A program made the translations under genes and the position numbers. From assembly GCA_951394405.1 (NCBI GenBank), contig OX596337.1, positions 1,922,001 through 1,986,000 of the forward strand: a stretch of DNA of 64,000 nt, written 5' to 3'. Positions 55,521-64,000 of the stretch are shown piece after piece (the stretch's first letter is position 1; every line of letters starts with the position of its first letter). This DNA comes from Coprinellus micaceus. Taxonomy: Eukaryota > Basidiomycota > Agaricomycetes > Agaricales > Psathyrellaceae. Below the pieces are notes generated by a model, which did no database searches, had not been told where the DNA came from, and was given only the letters and a program-made list of their open reading frames with translations.

Positions 55521-55761
55521 TCAATACCATATCCTCGAATTTCAATCAAGATGTGCGTTCCGTTCGATCTCTAATGTGTTGGGGGAGGATACAATACTAA
55601 TTGGTTTGTGCCAGATTTATAATGTTTTTGGCTCGTTATCCAAATATACATGCGTTGACTAGTGCTACAAGGGTTATGCGTTCGATGAGTCTATGGTGTG
55701 GTCCTGCGTGTGGCGTGTAAATGGGCTTGGACGGGGCGGTGGTATCGGTGGCGGTTGAGAT

Positions 55762-58625
55762 TCAGACGGTGATGGTGGGACGGGACTGCCGCGGCGTAAA
55801 GATGCTGGTGAGCAAGCGTGGCGATGGGGTGCAAGAGATCGGGACAACTCACGGGGCCATGGGTCTCTCTTCGATGGGTATGCAACAGAGGAAGGAGAGA
55901 ATGCTAATCAGTGTTTGACAGATAAAAACGACGCGTAGCGCGTCTGCATAAGAATCGATCGCAGCCTGTCGTATCGGAGGGTCGAGAGAGGGTATAATCA
56001 AGGTTGTATGCCTGTAAGTTACCTCGGTCAACCCACACTCTTCCTTACCCATCTGGAGACTTCGGAAACGTACCGGATAGTCTGGATGATCTATAATCCA
56101 CAACGGCAACGCGGGTTAGCCTGCGACCTTGGACAAAAGTATGGAGAAATTGCCGCACCTTATCAGCGTCTGGTCCGGAAATCCTGGCTTTTAGCCTCGC
56201 CAAAAGAACCGCCTGGGTTATTGCACCTCCCAAGCTAACTCCAAGGACTTGACCCGTCGTTCGGAAGAGGTAAGTGACTGTTGCACCCCGCGTTAGCTCA
56301 TTCTCCGCGCACGCAGGACGAACCAACTCACTCCCAGTCGCAACAGGCATGTCTGGTTTGTACACAGCCGTGATCATGGCCTACCGTAGTGCCCATCAGC
56401 ACCCTCCCGTTCGATCGCTCTCGAGCCAACGTGCAACTCACGATCAGCGTGCTCGTAATCAGACTCGCCATCCCAAACCCTTGAAAAAGCAGGTCGGCCC
56501 AGAACCTAAAGTCCGGCGTGCTCTGGCTCCAGGTAGACGCCAGGAGACTGGCGAAGATGGACAGGAATGACGCCGTCAGGGTCAACCCGTACAGTTTCCC
56601 CGTGCGTCTCATCAGCCTGGTGGATCGGTGGAGTATTCCGGTCTGTTAGGAAACAAGATGCAGGGTACGTCCAGCGACGTCATGAAGTACTCACCATCCA
56701 GCGAAGATACTCCCGGTGGGGATTGCGATCTGAGGTTTGCAAATTTCTTGCGTCAGGCGGTGTGTGGCGAAAGATTGAGCGGGAGAGGAACTCACTGAAT
56801 GGGGAACCATGTAGAGGCCTGCGGGATGATTTTAGGCCGAGCAGTGCGGATGGTGAGTGGAGTTGGGCCTACCTGATGTCGTTGTACTTTTCATCCGTAC
56901 GGCGGAAAAGTACTGGCAAGGGCGTCAATTTACGGGGGGACGACGCAAGAAGCCAGCTGACTTGCCAGCGGTGCGTTATACAGCTGTAATACAACGGATT
57001 GAGCGAATGACTGGCAGCAGAGATACAATATACACGCACCATGGAAAAGGCCGACATTGAGGCAAACAGGTTGGCCATGGATATTGCCAGCGGTGTTCGC
57101 TGGGAGATTAACCGCAGAGGCATAACCGGATAAAGTGCCCAGTACTTTTGTGAGAGCACAAAGGTCACGGTGAAGCCGACGCTGGCACAGAATAGTCCCA
57201 CTACGGCAGGGCTATTCCACGGTACCTCCTCTGCTGTCTTCAGGCTAAATCCCAAGAGCATGCACCCCACCGATCCCACTAGGGTGAACGACCCAACGAA
57301 ATCGATCTTCCTGACCTTCTGAGCCATACTCTGGCTCTCGATCTCGTCCGACAGCTTGATGTTCACCTTTATCGCAACCACGGCCATTGCGAAGGCGAAT
57401 AGCGGGGCCTGTGACAAATGGGGGTCAGGAACGGTGCCGAGGTACTGGATATGTCAAGTCCAAGCAACCCACCTGAATGTAGAAAGCCATACGCCTGGTA
57501 GGGGTGACAAGGTTAGGTTTTACGACGTGCGGCGGCATTTGGCGGCACTTACCAGCCGAACCTATCGTTGATCCAACCACCTATTGGCCCACCGAGTCCT
57601 GCACCGACGCCGTACAACCTGAGGGGCGATGGAGAGTTTAGAGTTTGGAGGATCACAAGATTACCGAACCAAAGAAGTGTCCTTACACATTGGCGACGCC
57701 CTGGTATAGTCCTCGCTGTTGCCTGTGGGTCCTTGTGTGAGCACGTTTACGTTCGATGGGGTGGGAGAAGCGAAGCGCGGCCGGGGTTGTTTTTGGCTTC
57801 GCGGGTGGTTGGTGCTTACAGTGGAATCAAATCTGTGACCGCGATGCTGGAAACTTTGAAATAGGCGAGATTAGGCAAGCTGAAAGAAGACGGCGGTGGA
57901 CCCAATTGCGTACCTGTCATGACGCTGATACGTATGGAATGACGGCATAAATAAGCGCTGCCCAGACGGTGTTCTAATGGATTGTGTGTGCTCACCCTCC
58001 TCCACCCATGCCAGCGACAGCCCGCGCGGCGATAAGCGCGTTCATCGAAGGCGCCGCCCCGCAGAGAATAGTGCCCGAACCTAAAGACAGTGGACGAGAC
58101 GTCATGAGGCGTTAGACGAGACAGACGACGGATTGGGATTACCGAAAAGCGACAGTGCAAGAAGCATAGCACCCTTTCTGCCGAGAATATCAGCGAGGCG
58201 GCCTGGCATGGAAGGTTAGCGAAGTACCACGACAGCCCGGAAAGGCTTCGTACTGACCATACAAAGGCGTGAAGCAACACACGGACAGCAGGTATGAAGT
58301 GCCAATGTAAGAAGCCTGATTGGAAGCGTTAAACTCGCTCCCAATGGGCGTCAAGAGGGTTGCAACCACAGTTCCTGGAAGTATACGTCGGCCGCTGTGT
58401 TACGTCAAGGCGATAGGGGCACATACCGTCGAACGCGCCCAGGAGAACGCCCGCCCATAGCCCCGCGAGCATCCAGGCAAGGTCCGCATTGGAGAAGACG
58501 TAAACAGGAGGGGAGGGCGGCGGGTCGTCCTCGACTGGGCTGCTGCTGACGTCATCTGTTGAGTGGTAGGAGGGCGGGGTATCCTCGAGTAGAGATCTGG
58601 TCTCTAACGGAGGAGGGCGGGACAT
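55762..58625 (-). CDS. MFS transporter, DHA2 / vacuolar-basic-amino-acid type
   Basis: Major facilitator with about 590 residues and a fourteen-helix pattern. The N-terminus is MSRPPPLETRSLLEDTPPSY. Helix segments include DLAWMLAGLWAGVLLGAFDG, ASYIGTSYLLSVCCFTPLYG and GRLADILGRKGAMLLALSLF, with the MFS motif G-R-L-A-D. The segment NALIAARAVAGMGGGG is typical of DHA2 and Vba-like carriers. Later exons give KVRKIDFVGSFTLVGSVGCM, ISQRTPLAISMANLFASMS and LYNAPL/YFSAVRMKS. Near the end are MIEL-type helices, YLFRTTGQVLGVSLGGAITQ and FICQTLISILSFLCC. The intron at 56913-56965 has a GC donor and follows an 18-base exon. The C-terminus either stops at TGA 55849-55851 or, if GTGAGT at 55848-55853 is used, at 55762. 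Substrate unknown. Confidence 0.85.
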
Positions 58626-61103
58626 AGCGGTAACCACTGACGATTCGCCGCGGACAGAGTGGACAGGTTGACGGTCTCTGAATCTGCACGAATGCTCGGC
58701 GCTCAGCGTTCGGACAGCAGACAGTGCACGGTACACTGTTTGCTGGATCTAGCTGGGGATGCGCGTGTGGTGGAATATCCTTCTCTCGCATGTCGGACGC
58801 TCTGCTTTTCAGTCAATGATAAAATCGAACCTGCGTGTCATAATTTCCGTATTCATCGGCCACACACTCGGGTTTCACACCGGCCGTTCTCCGACAAACT
58901 CGGTCGTAAAGCATCCTTCCCCAACAGACGCGCAAAATTTGATTTTGGCGGATCTCAAAACTGTTTTTTAAATCTTTAGCGGTCGAGTAGGACCAGCCCA
59001 AGACGAGTCATAAAGACACCCAGCGCATGCACCTTGGAAAATCATGCCCATTTGGCCCGTCGTGTGGCGCTCCAGATGCATTTCTGGAGGAGATAAAAGG
59101 GTAAATAACTCGTAATCATCCCCCGTCTGCGGACCACGTCCAGGCGGCCCTACACTTTACCTTCTCGATGTCTGCCGAGCATCGTCAACGGCGACACAAG
59201 AAATGATTATGTCTGCATTATTCCCGGCATCGATGGCGACGAAAGCTGTTAAAGCAATCGATAGTATCTGGCAGATAACCTTTGGTCTCTGCTCTGGGTC
59301 GACACCAGCTGATCACCCTAGCCTACTTGTGGAAATGGGATGGAGTAAACCCCATCCTTCCCATTGATTTCCCGGTAACGAGTTGTGGTAAGTGGTAAGT
59401 AGGAATATTCCATCATCAAAAACGAGGCACAAGATAGGTCGTAGGTCGTAGAAGAGTAGACATTGAACCAGGCCGTGAATCGGGCCCACCGGAGATGGGA
59501 TATCACCCACCCCACTCGTCGGAGGGTCCCTCGAAGCTAAACGAGCACCCAGCGAGAAGAAGGGAGGAGGTACGATGGGGGTAGAAGGATTTTCTTCGAC
59601 CGAGAAGGGGGTAGTTCTTTTTCGACGACGATCCAAGTTGGTAGGTTTTTAGGACAAGTATACATTGGCCGAGCTGAGTTCATCCAGAGAACCACAAGAC
59701 AAGAGATAGATGTATGTGATGATTTGTAGTCGTTCGTCCTTTGCGGAGGGTGAAGGCGAGGGAATGACGAAACCTTTGCTTTCTTGGAGACGAATAGATA
59801 GCAAGAAAGAAGGGACATCACCCCGTGGTGGGAGCCCACAGGTACGAAAGTATCCTAGCGTCCTCGTCACGTCGCTGACGAAACCCAGAGGTTGGCCATT
59901 GAAAAGCAAACGCCGATAGCAAGTCGCCGTCGCACAACAGCGAATCGGGTCCTGGGAAGGCAAGCGCAGTGGCGTCAGCGATGTCAGCGAGTACAATAGC
60001 TCGTATCAATGCAATAGAAAACTCTGCCGTTAATTGGTGCTCCTTGTCCACGATTCGAGCATGTTCCATCGTCCTCATCTCCTCGCCTGCGTTCCCCATG
60101 CGTCCCACCGCGTGAAGAGCGGTAAAACCAATCGGACCAGGTGACGCCTAGACGACATTGCCGAGAGCGCTCACCTGTCCTATCAGAACATCGGCAAGCC
60201 GGTTCGCACAAGGCAGATCTGTGTAAGGGCCGACGACAGCGGGTTCACCGAGGCCAAGGGTACCCGCGGCAGCAGACGAACCAGCGCCCAAGGGGACGGG
60301 CGAGGCGCCGGTTGCGGGAGTTGTCACCAAAAAGGCAAAAACATGGCCTATCCCAAAGCCCCCTTGACGACATAACCGCGCGTTGTTACGTCTAAACACC
60401 GTCAATATATGAGCTATGGGTGCCGCGTGTTGTTGGAAGGCGGTCGAAAAGAGCACCACACGTACTGGCGTATGTCCGACATCACCAATTGAATGAAATG
60501 GGGCGAGTGACAGTGAGGGAAAATCCCAAGAAAATCCAAATAGAAGAACAGTCGTCGAAGGAGCGTGGCCTGAGTGAGTTATCTAAGCTTGCTACCCGCC
60601 CGGAGGAAGCAAGTTGAGAGGGAGCTCGAAGTCGGAGTTGGTTCGAGGTGATTTGGCGTAAAAGGAGGCTTTGAACAGCATGCTGTTCCCAGGAGCGGTT
60701 CAAAGGAGACGAGAATAGTTCACCAGGAGAAAGTTGACTCCTGCCAGGAACACTTGACACGATGATTGCGGAGGGGAGGCAGAGAAGAGCGAATAGCCTC
60801 GGGATCGCCGGTGGCACAGTTTGTTGAACCAAGCATGCTGCCAAGATCCAATAAAGGCAGAGTATAAATGCCCGCTCGCGAGGCTGTGGCCCCTTTCCTC
60901 CCCGGCACGCAGCCTCTCAGACACAATGCGCAAAGGCTGGAAATGAAGATGAAGATGGATCCAAGAACAGAGGGCGATGCAAAGTTGAACGCTCTGCTTA
61001 GTCAGGTGATCAGTAGCGAAAGGTAGCGAAAGATGTCCCTGAATTGTTCTGTCGTCCCTGGCTTTCATTTTGTTTGCTCATCGTCCCCTTTCACCCGCAT
61101 CCC
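58626..61103. other. Intergenic, 2.5 kb, largely unsupported
   Basis: Divergent upstream region of the MFS gene and the kinase gene. A stretch on the minus strand (59818-60459) has coding-like frames; see next entry. Elsewhere the frames are short. TATAAATG at 60863-60870 lies about 235 bases before the kinase start. Confidence 0.45.
59818..60459 (-). CDS. Possible unrecognised gene fragment, minus strand
   Basis: Two open blocks are joined by a plausible GT donor at 60174. The first reads ..GGFGIGHVFAFLVTTPATGA and ends LPCANRLADVLIGQ. The second, from ATG AGG ACG, reads MRTMEHARIVDKEHQLTAEF, SIALIRAIVLADIADATALA and FPGPDSLLCDGDLLSAFAFQ to TGA 59818-59820. No acceptor keeps a clean joint with certainty, there is no ATG at the 5' end, and no family is recognised. 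It may be a decayed or missed gene, or chance. Confidence 0.22.
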
Positions 61104-64000
61104 ATGCCCTCCACGCCGCAGACGCCCCTATTCGACCATCCTTCCAATGGCCCCACCAGAACGTCCCCTTCCAACCGCAAACCCAGCGACGTTGCTGCTC
61201 GCCAAGATTCATCATCCCACTCCTTACCCCGGTCGTCTAGTGTGTCGAACTGGAAGGCCCTCCTGCGCTTCCCCAGCAAGAAGGCGTCGTCGAACACGCT
61301 CGGGAATGTGCCCCCTGCACTGAGCCTCGAGCCCCACGGGACGCCTGTATCCCAATACAACGGCCATAATACCCCTGCCACGGCAGCCATGACCCCGTCT
61401 CTTACGCCCACGTCCTTCCTCTCCGACCAACGGTCCTCGTATAATTCGTCTAATACACAATCGAGCGAGTCTAATATCACCCCTGGAACGTCAAGGAAAT
61501 ACGTTTCTTCGACCAAATCCACACAGCAGAACCGCCTCTACCACACCCCTTCCACCGACGCGCTCACAGCCACAAGCTCGACTCGCACTGGCTCTGGCCG
61601 GGCGTATACGCACTCTGCTGTGGAACGAACGCCGTCGTATAATACCCTCGCCTCTGGATCATCAGCATATTTCCCTGGAAGCATAGGCAAGGACAATCCA
61701 TATACCACTGCGCACCCGTCGCAATCATCATTTCGTGACACCACGCCCCCAACGCCATCATCGCAGCGCTCCCGGATAAATACCCCAGGCGGGGGAAGCG
61801 GTCTAACGAGCCTGACTCCTAAATCGGTCGGCGCATCTGCCAGTCGATTCCTACGGCGCGTGGCGTCTGCACCCAACGCCAAGGGTCTCTTCAACTTGGG
61901 CTCGTCAAGTAAGAGTACCACGAGGAATGGGTTCTTGGCACCTATAGAGCAGGATGGGAGGCAGGCGAGTGGCATGAAGTCGATTGGTTCGCAGAGTAGT
62001 CTGGAAGGAGGAAATGATAGTTTGGATACGATTTCGAGTGGGAGTTCGAGGGGGTACGGGGCGAGGAAGAGTAAGAGTAAGGGAGGGAGGAAATGGGGCG
62101 GGTCGTTGACGCCTCCGAAGACGGCACCGCTAGGGAGGGATGTGAGAGAGAGGCTGAAGAGTGCGCCCGCTCCTCCAGACCGGAGTATTGCGTTTAGGAG
62201 GACGTATTCGAGCAATTCGATTAAAGTGCGGCAGGTGAGTATATGCTTCCTTGCGTGTCAGAAGAGGAGCGGCGAGGGGATGCGAAGGGGGAGGTGTGGG
62301 GAGGGAGAGTTGAATATGCAATGCTGACTGACCGTGTTTTTGGAATATTCGAATAGGTGGAAGTGGGCCCGTCAAGTTTCCTCAAGATCAAGATGCTAGG
62401 CAAAGGAGATGTGGGGAGAGTATACCTGGTGCGGGAAAAGAAGTCGAGTAAACTCTATGCTATGAAAGGTACTGCCTCCCTCCCATTGTCTGGACTCACA
62501 CAAGGCTGACTGAGGTTCCCTTTACCAAACCCTCTTTAACCTCTGATCCGCACATTACCCCTACCTCACCCACCTCATACGCCCGCCCCTTCCGACCCAT
62601 AGTCCTGTCAAAACGCGAAATGATTGAACGCAAAAAGATCAAACGAGCGCTAACCGAGCAAGAAATCCTTGCGACCGCCAACCACCCTTTCATCGTCACG
62701 CTTTACCACTCGTTTCAGTCGGAAGGGTACCTCTATTTCTGCATGGAATACTGCATGGGTGGAGAGTTCTTCCGTGCCCTGCAAACGAGACCAGGGAAGT
62801 GTCTACCAGAGGACGGGAGCAGGTTTTATGCCGCGGAGGTGGTGGCGGCGCTGGAGTATCTGCACCTGATGGGGTTTATTTATCGGGATTTGAAGCCTGA
62901 AAGTAAGCTTTTGTTTTCATTACGAGACAGGGGAATGCTGAAGGAAGACATGGTAGATATTCTCCTGCACCAGAGTGGACATATCATGTTGTCCGACTTT
63001 GACCTTGCCAAGCAGAGTTCGGCGCCTGCAGCTCTGCCGTCGATGGTGCACTCTGAGCAGAACGGGGTGCGTGTTTACGCTCCTTCTACGGGGATCATTC
63101 GATGCTGATCATTAGTGTCCAGGTCCCTCTGGTGGATACGATGTCGTGTACAGCGAATTTCCGGACTAATTCGTTCGTTGGAACCGAGGGTGAGGCTAAT
63201 ACCTGTTGCATACACTCATACCTGGCATTTACAAAAGCACGGGCGTATAGAATACATTGCACCAGAGGTGATCGCGGCGCAGGGACACACGGCTGCTGTG
63301 GATTGGTGGACGCTGGGGATACTAATTTATGAAATGATTGTACGTGTCGCGAGTTTATCATCAGGCGCTGTTGCTGGGGGTATCGAGGGTAGCTCACCGA
63401 CTGACGTTTCTATTTGGTGCTTGCAGTTTGCGACGACGCCGTTTAAAGGGCAGGAACGTAATGAGACGTTTGGTAATATCCGCTACAAGCCTGTCACGTT
63501 CCGCGACAGCCCGAAAATCTCATCGTGAGTGGCAGGATTTTTATGGGCTGTGGATTGATGCGCGGAGGAGGAGCGCAGGCGGGGACAGGGGCCATTTGGC
63601 TGATATGGAATATCGATTGCTGATTTTGGGTGCTGTTCCCATTTGTAGGGCAGGCAAGGAGTGCATGGTGCGGCTGCTGGACAAGAACGAAAAGACGCGG
63701 CTGGGGAGCCGGAGCGGGGCGAGCGAGGTGAAGCAGCACAAGTGGTTCTCGAAAATCAACTGGGGGCTGCTGAGGAATACGCGACCACCGGTGGGCACAT
63801 TCGGAGGCTGCCTCGTGCGTGCGTGCGTGACTGACCACTCGACAGATTGTGCCTACGCCGTCGAATGGGCAGGACGCGGCGCACTTCCGGAACATGAAGG
63901 AGTCGCGGTCGCTGCACCTGGACCTGGAGGGGGAGGGGGGCGAGGCGCTTGCTGCGGGACTGCTTGCGGACGACGGGCAGCGGGCAGAGGACCTGTTTGG
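61104..64000 (+). CDS. AGC-family Ser/Thr kinase, NRC-2/Fpk1 type, 3' end cut by window edge
   Basis: A protein kinase running off the right edge. The N-terminal region of about 370 residues is Ser/Thr/Pro-rich (ATG 61104-61106). The kinase domain begins [20 protein letters not shown] with the Gly loop, then KLYAMK with the catalytic Lys. After a 133-base intron come [20 protein letters not shown] and [14 protein letters not shown]. The catalytic loop is [19 protein letters not shown], and the metal motif is SDFDLAKQS rather than DFG, as in NRC-2/KIN82/FPK1 kinases. The activation segment NSFVGTEEYIAPEV and [17 protein letters not shown] follow, then [20 protein letters not shown] and [14 protein letters not shown]. 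Relatives phosphorylate phospholipid flippases. All joints checked keep frame. Confidence 0.93.

Overview
This window is a gene-dense stretch of a filamentous fungal nuclear genome. It is almost certainly a basidiomycete and probably an Agaricomycete. The genes are split by many short introns, typically 45-60 bases. The proteins include fungal-specific or fungal-typical families: a single-chain isopropylmalate isomerase, synembryn, a GH125 mannosidase, a GH128 glucanase, an M28E secreted aminopeptidase, a Con-6-like mini-protein and a bZIP with a DUF3425 tail. Calls were made by reading conserved protein segments and joining exons by eye at splice sites. Family names come from remembered motifs; no database search was run.

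Layout, left to right. 1-4.4 kb, all minus strand: a secreted alpha/beta hydrolase running off the left edge, ATP synthase subunit d, and a GH3 beta-xylosidase-type enzyme. 6.7-10.9 kb, minus: an Atf1-type bZIP stress regulator lying only 66 bases downstream of a DUF3445 (haem-dependent oxidative N-demethylase-like) gene. 12.3-20.1 kb: a Con-6-like mini-gene, Rab escort protein, a Gar2/nucleolin-type protein, RIC8 and MED10. 21.6-28 kb: a serine-rich unknown, LEU1 and a basic, serine-rich unknown. 28-29.8 kb: a repeat-bearing gap with a perfect 131-base direct duplication and a possible MITE-like segment. 29.8-39.9 kb: GH125 mannosidase, a C2/proline-rich cytokinesis-type protein, a small membrane protein, an M28 aminopeptidase and mitochondrial ribosomal protein uL11m. 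41-49.1 kb: a DUF6593-like protein, an AhpD-like protein, GH128 glucanase, a two-RRM protein and a GPATCH11-like protein. 49.8-58.6 kb: an unknown, RPB12, a bZIP/DUF3425 factor, mitochondrial uS14m, a small membrane protein and an MFS transporter. 61.1 kb to the right edge: an AGC kinase of the NRC-2/Fpk1 type.

The genes are mostly housekeeping (respiration, mitochondrial translation, transcription, leucine synthesis, vesicle traffic, G-protein signalling). Several secreted or wall- and glycan-directed enzymes are mixed in (GH3, GH125, GH128, M28). I see no biosynthetic cluster, no intact transposon, no CRISPR array and no rRNA; I did not find a convincing tRNA.

The most unusual signals are in gene architecture. 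There are very short internal exons of 8, 9, 14 and 18 bases, and the 8-, 9- and 14-base ones carry signature-motif residues. There are three GC-AG introns. The DUF3445 gene has a 396-base intron holding two GACGTCATCCA repeats exactly 30 bases apart, where the promoter of the adjacent atf1 gene would have to lie.
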